The notes: generated by a model from the letters alone, not told the origin. 64,000 nt of DNA from Odontesthes bonariensis (GCF_027942865.1 NC_134510.1:25103209-25167208); one strand, 5' to 3'; shown: positions 1 through 14,300, counted from the first letter of the stretch. A program made the numbers and translations.

Positions 1-201
1 CCATTAACCCACTGACTCGGGACATAATGGCCTTGTAATTAGATCTCTATTCATCTGTTCCTCCATCACTCCCTCTCCCTGGCCCTTCCTCTCATTTTTC
101 TTGCTCCGCTCTCTTTCTTACTCTTTTTCCCATATCAATTTAACCCCCCCCTTTCTTTTTCTCTATTCCCTTCCTCCCTCTGCTTCCTTCCTCATCTACA
201 G

Positions 202-2403
202 CTTGTCCAACAGCAAGCCCTGGTTGCCCAGTCAGCGTACTTGTCTCCTGTGGCAACAGTTGCCGCTGTACAGATGCAGCAGATGGCGGCACTCAATGCC
301 AATGGAATCATCGCCACACCCATTACACCCATCACGCCGTCCTCGGGTACGTTTACACACGCATGCCCTTCATACTCAAAAAGATGTGTAAATTTGTGGC
401 AAAGGTGCACAGTAGCGTATATCGCAGTTATTGAAGTTTTAGCTTTTATCAAACAGAATGTAAAAGTATTCGGATTATCGTTAGGACCCTTTTGATACTT
501 AACTTCATCAAAACGAAAGGCAGTGTTACTAAATGTAGGAGTTAGAGTCTCCAGTTGTTTGTATTTTTACAGGATTTTGCATAAGTTAGCAGAAGAAATT
601 CATAAATGATGCACGAAAAAGGATTTTATGATTGAGTAATGAAAAGATCTACAGTGAAAGAGGCTAATTGTTTTGGTTTGATCTATGTCAATAGGTACGA
701 ACACCCCACCAGCAATCGCAGCAACACCTGTGTCAGCGCTCCCTCCACCACTAGGAGTGAATGGTTACAGCAGCGTGCCAGCTCCCACCAGTGGACAACA
801 AACTGAAACACTATACACTAATGGCGTTCACACATATCAAGGTACACGGTAATATACATCTATGTAGAAGAATGCAACATAGATATAAACAGAATTTACT
901 ATCACATTGATAGTTTTTTTCATCCTCCCTGCTTTTGATTATTTTTGTCCAGCCCAGAGTCCAGCAGCCTTGGATCCACTACAGCAAGCTTACGCAGGCA
1001 TGCAACACTACACAGGTTGGTGTTTGAACAGATTAAAGCACTGACCAGCTGTCATTTTCATCTGGATTCTTAAGACATATTAATCTCTTGAAACATACAC
1101 ATATGTATTTAATGTATATTGTGCAAAGTTTACTCTTATGTGTACAGCAAATCCCGCTCCACTAAGCACAGATGTACGAGTTATCCAAACAATAATGAGA
1201 AAAAAAATAAATGCTCTTACTCACCTCGACACACTGTATGTTGAAAATCCCTTCAGGGTCACTAAAGAATCTGGTCATGTTAGATCATTTTCAGTTCAGT
1301 AATAAGCAAGTTTTTAGAGACAGTTTTTTGTACAAAGCGGTTCAGTTAGGGGGTTAAATAAAGATGTACACTGGTGAAAAGTTAGCGAGGGTAGCGGTGT
1401 ATCTACTCTCTGACTTTCAGGGATGAAAGATTTTCAAGGGTAATTAATTCTATGATTTATGTGATTTCACCGAGACACCATCTGTATACATAGTTCACAA
1501 CCGTGGACTAAAGGCTCGATGTAATGCGCACACACCAAACTCAGATTAACAGCGTCTTTGTTTAGTGACTTCCTCCACTCTGTTGTTTCAGTTAATAGTT
1601 TTCACCTTCAACAGGAGACGTTACACTTCAAAGGAAGCGACTCTATTGGACACTTATGTTGCCACCTGTTGTTTTTACCCAATCAGACGTTGCTTCTCTC
1701 TGTTTCTTCCAATAGCCGCGTACCCTGCTGCCTACGGATTGGTTGGCCAGCCGTTTCCCCAGCAGCCAACGCTGGTTGCCCAGCAACACCAGCAGCCCCA
1801 GCAACAGCAGCAAAGAGAAGGTGATGTGACTTCCTTCCTGATTGGGGCCACACCCCTCTTTCAATGATCTTATCTAAAGTTGTTCATCACCAGGTTTTTT
1901 ACAGCACGAGACAATTTATCGTTCTCTGCCTAATATATGTGTTCGTCTGTCAGGTCCAGAGGGGTGTAACATCTTCATCTACCACCTGCCTCAGGAGTTC
2001 AGTGACTCTGAGATGCTGCAGATGTTCCTGCCCTTTGGCAATGTCATATCAGCTAAGGTGTTTGTGGACCGTGCCACCAACCAGAGCAAATGCTTCGGTG
2101 AGACACACAGACGAGGGGGCAACATGGAGGGAAGGGGAAAGTCAGAGTATTACAGCAAGGACAAGTGGTGAAACAGAGGACGTAATGGGGACAGACAGAT
2201 GTTTTATTGTCTGTATATAAACTAAGAGGAGTGAAAAAGGATAATGTGATCTCTGTTATTATGTGTCTCTTTCAGGGTTTGTGAGCTTTGACAACCCAGC
2301 CAGTGCTCAGGCCGCCATCCAGTCCATGAATGGTTTCCAGATCGGCATGAAAAGACTTAAAGTGCAGCTCAAAAGGCCCAAAGATGCCAACCGCCCATAC
2401 TGA
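202..2403 (+). CDS. celf3: CUGBP/Elav-like RNA-binding protein, C-terminal part (celf3)
   Basis: Partial gene; the 5' end lies left of the window. Six coding exons join in frame: 202-346, 695-841, 953-1015, 1716-1820, 1954-2097, 2276-2403 (243 codons plus TGA at 2401-2403). The first four encode the Gln/Ala/Pro-rich linker ([14 protein letters not shown], then a short glutamine run QQPQQQQQ). The last two encode RRM3 with RNP2 (NIFIYHLP), RNP1 (KCFGFVSF) and the family's C-terminus [14 protein letters not shown] proteins bind GU-rich RNA and control splicing, mRNA decay and translation. The motif [17 protein letters not shown], the following [10 protein letters not shown] and the glutamine run before RRM3 fit CELF3 better than CELF4/5/6, so the paralogue call is good but inferred. 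Every intron after the first exon shown is phase 1. RRM1 and RRM2 are not in the window. Confidence 0.93.
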
Positions 2404-5052
2404 GTGAGAACTAAGAGGGGGAAGAACAAATATTTAGAGGTGAGGTGGTGGTGAGGGGGGACATGAGTGACACGATATAAAAGAACTGAGGTGTAGTATA
2501 TTGGGGGTGCAGGTGGATAAAATTGGCTTAATGACAGAACATGGACAAAATACCTTAAAACTTGAACATTCAGTGCTAACAGAGGGTAAAAAGTTAACAG
2601 GGAAAACTTGACTTTGCAGTGAATATGCATTGGCTTACTCATGGAAACAACTTAAATCATCTCAGGCAAAGTGAAAATACTAAAATATTGTTTTCCTTTT
2701 TATTTTCTTTCACAATCTTATTTTCTTTCCTGCTGTTTTGATCTTTTCCTGAAACGGCAACTTACCTCACCCAAGATCCTTCCGTCCAATCATAATTCAC
2801 GAGGACCCCATCGCTATGGCAATGGTTGCCTAGTGACCGATAAAGCCCTGATCCCCCCTTCCTCTCGCATTGTTGTAAGTTGATTGGTTGGCCTGTGTTT
2901 GGGTTGCTGTGGCGATTGATTGCCTGTGTTGGTTGCCCTTGGCAATTTTTGTTCTGTCACCTCGAGCAACCAGCCATGCGTTGACCTGCATGTCCTGTTG
3001 CTGTAGTGATCACAGACTGTGTTTGGTGCATTGTGACTTTATTTTGTATTGACCTGTGCACATACTGATCAATAACTATCAATAGCCAGGACTGCACTCT
3101 GAATCAACTGATTGGATATTTGATACTCTTAATCACCACATAGTAATTTGATCAATTCTGTAGCAACGCTCGTTATTTTTTGCAGCTTTGTTTTTGATCA
3201 GTTTCTGTAGTGTTCTGTTTGGTGTCATTATTATTTGAACAAATGGTTTTGGGTAAAATAGTGAGCGTGGACATCTATGTGTGCGTATGTGTCTGTGTTA
3301 CACTGTAAGTGTGTAATACAGGACAGAATAATCCTTGTTGTATTGGTGTCTGTATCGAAAGGTGTCCAGAGGTTTATATTGTGGACTGGTGGAGAAACTT
3401 AGAGCAGCAGAACAGAAATCATGACATCATTTTTGCTGGAGTAACCGATAGCTTAGGTATGTTTTGCAACATACACTGACGGGGCATGATGGACAGGAGG
3501 ACATGACATGTTTATAAGTACGGTATGCAGACCTGACAATATGGTCACAAACTGATCCAAAGCATGGGGTTTACCAGCTAGAAGAGCCAGATGAGGTTAT
3601 CTAATCTTTCTGACAAAAGCTCTGTGTATTTATTGGCGAGCATGCATTTTGTTGAGCTGTACTCTGATAGGCTGAGTTCATAATCCTGGACTATGATTTT
3701 TTTTCACTTTGATGTGGCACTTTAGTTTTTGGCTCCTTCATTTTCTCTCTTGGTCTTCCTTCCATTTTCTATCACTGCTTTTGTGGTGTTTCCTCCCCCT
3801 CCCTTTCAGCACCTCTTTCATGCTCCTCCTCCAGTCTCCTTATCTTCTTCTTTCTCCCCCTTCCTCGCTTTCAAAAGGTTTATCTGCTTCTCTCATCCCG
3901 ACCTCCCCTTTCTCCTCTTTCTAGCTCGTCTTTTGAGGTAAAGTGTATGAGGTTGTCATGGTGGAAAAACAAGTGCCTCTTGCTTATTGGAGAACAGCCT
4001 TCAACTATAGGAATTCTGGGAGAAAAACAGCAGCGAGAACATAGGATGCCTTCGGTGTGAGGTAAACGTAACCCTTCCACAAATCCTCACCTTTACTAAA
4101 GAGGAGACAAGGTGTCAGGTCGGTGTGTGGAGGCACCGTCAAATGGCAGCGGACATGATGAATAAAGCATTCAGCTTCTATTTCGAGACCAACTTTTACA
4201 TAACAAATCCTTGTGGATACAAAGGCCGTATAACGCCACAGTCTGGGCCTACAAAATAACTCCCTGAACCATTAAAACCTGCGGTCCTGACATTATTCAG
4301 GTTAAACTATCACCCAGAATTTCTATACTGCAAATGCCAGAGAGTGATGCATGTTGGTAGTAGTGTTTGCTTGCCATGATCCGAGGCACATGAGTGCAGC
4401 ACATGCTCATTTGGACACACATAAGCGCATCTGCCCAAAGCTCTACAGACGCACACATGCTTACGTCCAGACACGCACTTCAAGTGACAAGAAAACGATT
4501 TTCACTGTATTGAGTTGCATGATCCAGACACTGTGTGTGTATGTGTCCGAGCACCATGATTTACTGCTGTGAAAAGAGCTTTACAACTGTGAATGATGCC
4601 TTCAAACAGAAACAAAGAAAAGCTAGGAGCGTCCGAAGGTACGCAGGTGTGCTGCAGGAGAAGTGACAGTAGCTCCAGTCATGCCAGGACAAGTCTTGTT
4701 TGATGGGAGGGGCATGTTTGACTAAATTTGAGGATCAGACACCCACACAGAGCTAAAGTTTATTTATAACGCACTAACAGGTCATCTCTTCTTCTCTGTC
4801 CCTCCCTCCTTGTTCATGTATCGCTACCTCTACCCTCCAACTTTCCCTCCTCTCACAGGTGACCTCTCAGAGTCCAGCTGAGGTGGAATCCCAGGGTTCA
4901 TTGTGCTTTCAGACTGTCTGCTACCTGTGAGCGTCCGCGGAGAGCTGCCACACACACTGACGCGCACCAAGATACATGCACTCTCAATACTGAACCTCGA
5001 ATGGTACAAGGCCGATATGTACATAAAGTGCACAAACAGACACATGCCTGCT

Positions 5053-5053
<1 letters not shown>

Positions 5054-5095
<42 letters not shown>
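5054..5095. repeat. (CA)n microsatellite
   Basis: About 21 uninterrupted CA units inside the probable celf3 3' UTR. Confidence 0.95.
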
Positions 5096-5097
<2 letters not shown>

Positions 5098-5484
5098 TTC
5101 ACACGAGTAACTTACCCACAGAGAGGAGGGCTTGGTTTGACCAGTCTGTGTGGAACAAGGTATTTAGTCCAGCTAAAGACCGCCCAGACCACGTCTGTTG
5201 GGAGGCTACTGATCAAAACTGCTGATATATCACTTCAATAGACTTTAACATGTCTATACCATGTCTATTACATGACAAATATAAAGGGACCGATGTTTCA
5301 TATTTAAAAAAAAGAAGGAAAACACAAAAAAGACGACTAAATGAGTAGGTTAGAGAGACTTTGGAGAAGATCCTAATGACCTGTACATAGTTTAGTTTAC
5401 AAAGAGCAGCATTTAAAAAACAAGAAAAAATGCAAAAAGAAGACTACTTTAGATAAAACACTGAAGAGGACACTGCGACATAAC

Positions 5485-5531
<47 letters not shown>
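5485..5531. repeat. (TTA)n microsatellite
   Basis: About 15 TAT/TTA units without interruption. Confidence 0.95.
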
Positions 5532-5534
<3 letters not shown>

Positions 5535-5919
5535 CTAGTGACATCTTCATCTCCATAAAAGGATATTACATTCCAAATTGTAAAATGGGAAATCACAAAC
5601 CTATTTTAAATTTCTAGTTAGATTTTAGGGGAAACGCGGGGGAGGGGAGGGATTGCACTTATATTTGGGAGGTTTTAATATTTGAGCTATTTTTTATTTA
5701 TTTACTAATTTATCAATTATTTTGTTTATTGGGAGAAAAGGTCTGAGTGGGAGGCAATATTTTGAGTGTAGAATTTTTTAGAGAAAAACTTTTGAGGGCC
5801 TGTTTCTGTCAGACTCTTGCAATCAAGTAATTATAATGTATCTATTAATTATTACAGCAATTATATTTATTTCTAATTTATTGAATCCTGTTTTTTGATC
5901 CACTCTCTTTTTAAGTTTA

Positions 5920-5925
5920 AATAAA
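5920..5925 (+). terminator. Poly(A) signal, probable celf3 end
   Basis: AATAAA with a downstream GT-rich element (TGTGTGTTTGTTTTTG) within 40-60 bp. It is the best canonical signal after the celf3 stop codon. Confidence 0.5.
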
Positions 5926-5945
5926 AGGTATCGTACTAAATGATC

Positions 5946-7740
5946 AGCTGTGGTTCATTATGTGTGTTTGTTTTTGTACGTTGCTCTGATGATAAAAACA
6001 GTTTTTTTTTTTTTTATGTTTGTCAAAAACAATCTAAAAACCAGCCATCGACACTGTGGCCGAGGATTTCTGCTTCGGATATGGATGTTTCCGGGCTGTG
6101 TCCACTGTTTACACAGTGTCTAAAAGCCTGAGGGATGCAGGCTTTTCCCACGGAGGAGCCCACGCCGTGTCAGACTCGTCACACGGCCGCCTTTTAAAAT
6201 ACGAGTCGAGGGCAGACTGTCACTGAGACGTACGCTGATGTGTCGCTGAAATCAGTAGCAGCATCATTTGCGAAAAGCCCATGATCCTGGTACTCAGTGA
6301 GTGAGTACCAGTTCGTTTCGTTTTTGACAATGTGAGCATTGCAGAGTGAGTTCTGCAGAGTCAGAGGAGACTTTGAGGAAGAGCTGAGAGTAGAGATGCT
6401 CAGTAGCATCTTATACAGCATACTACTCACTGAATGAGGAAGGAGTTGGAGAGGAATGCCCTAAGCAATATTAAGACTTGGAAATATGCCATTTAAGGGA
6501 AGCAATTTAGTTGTTAAGGGGTTCGGGAACTGCTCGTGGGACTTGTAACAGCGCACATACATCTTATGACCAGGAGGTGGCGTAACTGGAGTGCGTGTAA
6601 AGAGAGAACATTTCACTTCACAAGACGCAGCCAGCCTCATTATCTCCTGTACTGATTTATGGGAGATGGCTACTGTTTATCAGTTAAATTAAATGCTGAA
6701 TTTGTTTTAGCTATGAACATTTTCCTGCCTCTGGGACAATGATCAATGATTATACTGGATGGTGACAAACATCCTATTAATTATCCCATGTTTGCAAGCC
6801 CTATTGTGATCAGAAAACAATTATTTAGCTGGATGTGACTGGAGCTTTTAATTGCTTTCTTAGAGGGCAAAGTTGAAACTTGACGCCACTCGTTGTTTAA
6901 ACTCTGGATGCCTCTTTGGCAGAAACGACAACAGCGCTCGACCCACACTTCAACGGGTTGAGATCAATTTAAAGAGCACAATACTGACTGAGCTCAACAG
7001 CAGATAAGTGCTTTTGCTGAGACTCCGTCAGTGTAGAGCATTTTCACAGGTATTACCCTTAAAATGTGTACTCTTATTCATCTTCATGAAAACTGTTTTA
7101 GAGTTTCCTGGTGACGTTTAAAGTGTTTTAACATTTTAATATACTTCTGACTGTTGCACATTCTAAAGAGCTTCCAAAAACCATTGATTGGAGAAATACC
7201 AGCCTCACCGACCTCGTCCTATTGAACCTGCGTCACATCTGCAAACTGTTACTATCTGGTGGAAACGTTTACAGGCTGGAAGTTACCATGACCTTAAGTC
7301 ATTGTGAGCTGTGTTTCACCCTGTAATCCCTGCTGTGCCTCATTTGCAGTTCATGGGTCACAAGAAAGAAAAGAAGAAAAAAAAGGTTTGGCCATTAGAG
7401 GGGCAGGTCAAACAGAAACTGTGTTTTTCTGCAAAGGTAAATATTCAAAATACAGTTTATATTTCAAATGGCCAGATGTTCTTAAACTCTGTAGCACAGA
7501 GTGACAAATGCATGTCAACCTATTACTCATAACATCTAATCAAGTATAATTGTTGACACAAACATATCCAAGTTGACATTCAGAGTCAGGAGCAAGTAAT
7601 GCTACACAAGCAAACAAGTGGGATCAAAGGTTAACTACAGCAAAGCCTATAAAGTTGGAACAATTAGCCAACACCACAAGTGTTCTCATTCTGTGTTATA
7701 AGATTACTTAAATGGGTGTTTAATTAGAGCTCATATGGTC
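5946..7740. other. Intergenic, celf3 to cers2
   Basis: I see no conserved exon, RNA gene or clear transposon here. The short open frames have no recognisable domain and no matching splice sites. Confidence 0.5.
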
Positions 7741-8387
7741 CACTGAGTACCGCGGCTCTCACCGCTTTACACGTTTGGGATAAAACTTTCGCCCGAGCCG
7801 AAACAAAACGCGGATATGCGCGAGCATGAGTGCATGTGTTTGTCAGCCGAACGCTTTCTCATGTGCTCGGACGTCATCTGCGTCCCTCCCTCTCCGTTAT
7901 CCCCTCACTCCTCCCTCTGACTGCCTCTCTCAGTACCCTCTCCAGCCGGCCCGACCTGCGCCTCTGTCCGGCCATACGCCCACACAGACCCCGCCGACTC
8001 CTCTCAAGAGAGGGGGTGAAATTAGCTGATACACGACGAGGAGGCAGACAAGCCCGACCGTTTGCTGGGAGAAAAAAACCGCGAGAGGCCCAGCAGCATC
8101 TCATAAATCATCCCATCTGTAGCTGCATTCTAGTTTTTCACAAATCTATCATTCCCCCCGTGAAGGAAAATTGACTTTAAAGTCCATGGAAACATGTAAA
8201 AAACTGTCCGGATCTGGACAAGCTGCGCCCTTCTGAGCTTAACCAGCGGGCTGGACGCACAACGGGACCGTTAGGTTTGTTGCTGGCTAAGAGGGACCCG
8301 GACTACGCTGGGGAAGAAGACAGAAACTGTGTTTATTTTAGGTTGAGAGGTCGCGTTTCACGCTTCTTTACGGGAGAAAACACCAAA
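7741..8387 (+). promoter_or_regulatory. cers2: Probable cers2 promoter and 5' noncoding exon
   Basis: A locally CpG-rich block (ACCGCGGCTC, CGGATATGCGCGAG, CCGGCCCGACC) ends in a strong splice donor, AAA followed by GTAAGT at 8388. The first coding exon of cers2 starts at 15010 directly behind an acceptor (TCTTTCAG), so at least one upstream noncoding exon is required, and this is the best candidate. A TGACGTCA (CRE-type) octamer lies just downstream at 8487-8494. The transcription start is not determined. Confidence 0.45.
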
Positions 8388-11300
8388 GTAAGTACCGTTT
8401 CACTTTTATGTCGGCAAGTAGACGTTGTTCGATTATGTGCGCGTGAGTGTTTGCGGGCAGACTCACGCTCAGCATCCTCTCAGCTCTGACGTCATCACGC
8501 ATTCATTTAGCAAACAGTTAATTTGATATTATGTCACTTGACTTGTATATCACTTTTGGCTCTTTAACGGGGAGAACGATATTAAGTGTAAGTATGTACG
8601 ACAGAACATTGATAAGTTGTTTAAGATAAGGACGTGAAGCTGTCTGGCGCGTGGCTGAACGGTTGATCTTTGCTTAAAAAAGAAAAAGTTTTCCAATTTG
8701 CAGCAGGTAATCACTTGGGTTACCATAGATACAACGGCCACAGATGCATATAAAAATTCCAGTTGTAGAACTTTATAGTTCATCAATCTTTCTCTTGTTT
8801 TAATACAAGGATTTGTGTCTGGGACGCCATTGTTGTTTCCGCTGCGTAGCTACATTAAAGCTAATATGAACACAACAAAAGGAATGTAGAAGATGGAGAG
8901 ATGAATTGGATGAAAACGAGGTAGCTGGAAAACATTGACGGGCAGCTAACAACTGGAAGTCTTTGTATGAATCTTACTGGTGTTTGTGTTGCTACCTCGT
9001 TAGTAACACGTTGAAATATACTACAATTATACTCAAACCCACGCAGATTTAACACATGACAATTGGTAAGTATCTCTGTACATGAACACCTGTGTATGGA
9101 AGCAGCACATTAGTCTGTAAGTACTTGATACTTGCCTCTGTTATGTATTGAGTTGGTTGGGGGTAGCATGCAGTTTAAACTGTAGGGGGATTTACCATTT
9201 CTCTTTTATTATACTATCATGCTTTTTCAAGCACACACACATTTACACACAGGTGACCCATTGGTGGCAAATTTGGGATGATCTTGCTAAAGAAGATGTC
9301 AGCGTGCAGACTGCATTCTTAGTGTTCAAAATATTAGAATATTTGTTTGCTTTACTCCTAAGTGATTATCAGTTTGTAAATTATTCGTGGGCGAAAAAAA
9401 GCCTCTTACAGACAGGAGTTTTGCATCCAAGTTAAACATCATATTGCTTCCACACACTGACAGACTACAGCGAGAAAACATACATCAACCCTAACCTGGA
9501 CAGAAAATAACTTCAGGGATCATTTGTCAATGATTGCATCTTTTTTTCTTTTTGGTCTTTTTTGTGAGTAATCAGTCGCCTGACTTTGGTATTCCTCTCA
9601 GAAAGAGCAGCATTGGAGGGGTCAAACTAATTTGCAAACTAATGTTGCTGTACTTACTCGAAGGGTAGATTTGGCCTGCTTCCAGATAAAGAATATCAGC
9701 ATGACGATATCACTTTCACACCCACTGAACAGGCCTTTTCACACCAATTTGCTGACTGATTGGCCTCTCATCAATAATTCATCAGGGTCACATATCGGTG
9801 TCAAAGGTGAAGATGTTGGCTTTCCTGTGATCTTTACCTACAACACAGCAGATTGGATTAGAGAGATGAAGCAGCTCTCTGAACCGTCTTGTCTGCCTTG
9901 GGATGATTTGACACATTCCTCCACTTACAGAATATAGCTTTACATCTCGGGATATTGTAATAACTGTGCAACAAAAAACAAACAAAAAAACAGCTACTTT
10001 CCCAAAGAAAGCTTAAAATGTGAAGGAGGTCTTTGTCTTTTTCTCTAAACATTCTGGCACAAAATGTCGAAGGCATGACCTGAGTTACAGCTAACGAACC
10101 ATGTGCAGAAAGCATGCCAGTCTCCAAGCTGCTGATTCATCCCGCAGTAGGTGCAGTCGGGTTTTCGGACCGCTCAAAATGAGCAATGTCCATGCAGAAG
10201 CGTGTTATACCTTATTTCCAGACAACCAAACTGTTGATCTAAATAAATAAATAAGTTAACTGTTCATCAGTTTGACACTCAGTGTGTTGAGTTGCTATAA
10301 ATGCCAGAGAAATCAATAAATAGCAGCATTTTAGGATGTTGAGCAAGTACACATTCACTTGAATCTTCGTTACCTATCAAAATAGCTGCATTTTAAAGGT
10401 GATCAGCTGCGCAGCGAAACCTTTCTGTGTAATGTGCATAAACAGCCATTTCAGGGTTTATAATGTCTTATTGTAGCTTTATTGTAAAGGAGTTTTAATT
10501 TAGAAGTCTTTAATCTTGTTTCCTTCTTTGTACCCCAGTTTTTACAGCCTAAATTTAGGAGAGTCGGAGACAAAGCAAACGATAATAAGAATCTAACCAA
10601 ATCCTCTGTGCCACCTGTTTGTACTGAAGAGAACGCACGTTTACGTGATACTGAAAAACCAATGAATACGAATGCGTTATTCTGACGGAAATTGTACGTA
10701 ATCTTGCTTATCAAAACTGGACTAACACACAAAGATACTGTGGGTGTCGGCTGATTTCTGATCCTAGACTCAAATGGGTCCAGGAGCTTCGTATAATGCC
10801 TTTTGTAAAAAGAGCAAAGCGTAAGTGTGTTTAAATGCAGCCAAATTCCCAATAAAGCTGCTCTCATTCACATATTGTTCTGTTTTCTTTGTCAGACGGC
10901 TAAACACGTCAGAAATTGTGACTGAAAAATCCAACCCACGAAGACCAGGTCTCACCTCCAGACTGTCGCTCTGCTCTAACAAAATCCTGATTTCATAACC
11001 TCAGCGTCGTCTGACAAAATCACTACTCAAGCAAGTTAAAGACAAAGTCTGTGCTGCGAATTCGGCGAGACGTTGCCCTCAGAGAATGTTAGAAGCAGCA
11101 GAATATCGTCAATGTTCTCCCATACGCTCCACAGCATCTTGGCGTCGGACATTTTTTCAGTCAATAACTCAACTCAAGTGCTGGGACAAGGATGACGTAT
11201 CAGTTAAACGGTCGAGTCAAGCTGTAACCGTAACGCAGCTTAACTGTGCATGTGACCCTCAGTATCAAGCTCTAGTCAGGCCAGTTATAATCAATAAATA

Positions 11301-14300
11301 GGCACATCCATCTGTGGTTGTGTGGTTGTTTGAATTGTAGCGCTAAAGCAACAACACGTAGCTCATACAGTATCTGGCGGTTTATAAAAACGCAGAATAA
11401 AGAGCTGTAACGTCTGACTCCATGATTTGATGGAGGGTCTTTGGCCTATCTTACTGCTCCAGTCTGGTTACTTTTTGTGAAAGGACTATTTAGTCAGTGT
11501 GCCAATTTGTCTCTGGATTTATCAAACCTAAGAGCTATGATCTGTATTGTCAAGCAGTCCGCCGTGTAAGCCGTCTGATCTCACCGTGTCAGTGTCCTGG
11601 TCCTCATTAAACACTGTGGTCTGAACGATTCAGCTGCCAGTGAACATCTTAACACTCTGGGGTCTAATGCCCACCGGTGGGCATTTTTGACACATCTCCA
11701 AAAACACATCTGTAACTCTGTGAGTTTTTGTCATTGAAACATATAAGTGACACCATTAAAAACCTTGAAACTTCTAGTTTAAATAAATTATATAGCTGGC
11801 CCTTTTTAAAGAGAGTGAACAGAAATCTTTGGATTTTCTGTAGTCTCAGACTGCAGCAGCTTCCTCGGCCACACCTATCGCTTTTCACATTTAAAGTACC
11901 AGGTGATTGAGTGGCTATTCACAGGTGAGAACACGTCCCATTCAGCCAGCATGTGGGGGAAGGCAGCAATGTCCTGCCAGTGACAGACAATTATCACATG
12001 GAGAGTGACAGGGGGGTGGGGGGAATCAGGGGTCTTACACACCCATCTAATTAGTATTCAACTAACAGAGACAATGCCTGGAGGTACAATTACTTTTTTT
12101 ACAGTTTGTGTGAAAACAAAAAACATTTCTGATTGCACTTTTTACTTTTATGCAGCCAACACTTTTGTTTACAAGGTTCAACCTTCAAAAGTCTTGGCTA
12201 GATATATTTATAGTGTGTTTTCTTGCACTGTTTGAAGACCTCTAAAACTTGTTTTTTTGTACAGTTGTGTTTCCACTCAATTTAAATAAAACTTGTTTGT
12301 ATTACATTCACTTCACTCTCATATTGTTTTTTGTTAGGCTTTTCAGAATACAACCATATGTGTCACTTTTGCATAGATGTTTACAGTTAGTTGAAATACT
12401 TGAAAATGTCAAAGTGGTGACAACTGCCTCAAAGTCTCTGAAAAGGCCTTAGACCCCAGAGGGTTAAATATGGATGGATGCGAGTAAATGGGTAGTTGTA
12501 CAAACACAGATGGTATGTTGGTAGTGACTCACAGTCAGAGCACGTTGCTAGAGTCTTATGACTTATTTTCTCCTGGCCGGCCCAGTCTCCTATCCTACAG
12601 ATAAATAAAGCACTGGGTGACTGTAAAACAACCATATGACTTTATTCATCCTTGGGGGGGTGAACTGAAAAGCTGGAGAGCTTCCTCTGTAGAGTGGCAG
12701 CATGTTTACATTTTCCAGATATTCCTGGACTCTGTACCAGGTTCCAGTCGGATCTGTTTAGGTTTTCCTCTGAGGCCTCTGTTTCATCCCACTGCATCAT
12801 CGTTTCGTGAAGCCAGGACTCGGGTAAAACTGAACAGAACCGTATCGGTAACAGCCGGAGCGTTTTTTTCTTCTGCCAGCTCGGATCACTGTTTACTATC
12901 GCCACATGTCTGTAATGTAATATTCTTACTGGGGAAGGGAGAAAGAGAGCATCAGGCAGAGGAAACTTCCTTTTTCCCTCCCCTACCAGAGGCTTTGCTT
13001 AGTTTTATTGGACCTTTGAAATAGTCAGAGTCTGGTCATGTGATCAGGAAGGCCAATGGCATGTGCTGTTCGGAAAGCCGTGCGGGGAAAAGTGCTTTAA
13101 CATGCTGAATTCACTGGATGACTTCAACAAGTAGCCCTAAAAATATCCTCTTGGATCCAAAATTGAATCCACACTTCCCGCTTCTGCAAGAAAGCAAAAC
13201 GTAAAGACTTTATTCTGTGTTTCGTGGCATATTTCTCCCCTTTAGCGTTCACCTCTGGGCATGTTTGTACAGCATTTTGAGTCTAATTACCGTTGACACA
13301 CTTGTCAACAGTTTATCTTGTGACATTATGATGTGAAATCATTTTCACTCAGCAAACACAGCTCCGTCTGCCCTTTGAACCTCATATACTGGTGCTCAGA
13401 AGCTCATTTACTTGTCTGTTATTAGTCGAGATTACACAGCCTTTTTTATGAGGCCAGATACGCAGACAAACATGCTATTCAGCAGAGCTTACGAGCTCTG
13501 GCACTCCTCCCTCCAGCAGAAGTGAGATGTGGTGGTGCTGAAGTGGAAGAGCTGGCAAAAAAGGGGGAAAAAAACATGTCACCCTTCCCGTCCACCAGCA
13601 CATTTATTAAAAGCGCAGAGAGAAGAGAGAGGGGATAGCCCTGTGCGTGTAGCCGGCGGAGCTGTTGCAACAGGAAACGGGGGCTTTGATGACTAACGTG
13701 ACATGATGTGGAAAATAACCAACCCACTCAACCATGACGCCTTCTGCTGAGCAGCTACAACTGGCTGCTGGGCCTTTAGGGTTGCCTTCATGACGGGGTG
13801 GCGCCACTCGTGAAGCGCTGATCCGAATTGGCTGTTTTTTAAGAAATGGGGAATTCATTTAGGGTTAGATACAAATACGACACCTTTTTTTGTGGCAAAT
13901 TGTATCAGGCGAACTGACGAATACCAGATGTGTGGTCACATTGTTTTCATATGAGAGGCCTCAGATCGCTTCCTGATTACAGTAAAAAAAAAACACAAAA
14001 AAAGAGCTGATTGGCAAAGACTGACGCTGTGAGAGTGAAACACTGTTTTCTACCTCTCAAGTGTTGTTTCTTTTTTTAGTAATTAAAAAAAAAACACTTG
14101 AGCTTCTTAAATGTGAATATTTAGGACTGCCAGTCAGGAAATAAATCACTCACATAGTTTCTATTTATAGGGACGGCTTTCAAATCATTTCTGCTCATTT
14201 AAGCTTCATCAATATTCATTTAAAAGTGTCTTTTAGGACGTGTCTTTTAAAGATAGTCACGAGACAGAGAGAGAGCAGTGCACATGCTTCTGGCTCTCTG

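Larger units (their letters stand above)
2404..5945 (+). other. celf3: Probable celf3 3' UTR
   Basis: No conserved coding sequence is visible between the celf3 stop and about 5945. An AATAAA at 5920-5925 is followed by a GT-rich stretch (5957-5985), the usual layout of a cleavage site, so a 3.5-kb 3' UTR is likely. It contains a (CA)n tract (5054-5095), a (TTA)n tract (5485-5531) and a cluster of GGTTGCC-type motifs (2825-2946). An acceptor-like site before 4859 means a spliced or alternative terminal exon cannot be excluded. The extent is inference. Confidence 0.5.

Noticed and set aside
4830-5241. Frames made of Cys-Val or Thr-His repeats
   Set aside because: Translation of the (CA)n microsatellite; the same applies at 17494-17727, 21137-21563 and 22097-22514.
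10451-10867. 138-codon minus-strand frame in the first cers2 intron
   Set aside because: No recognisable motif and composition like random AT-rich sequence.
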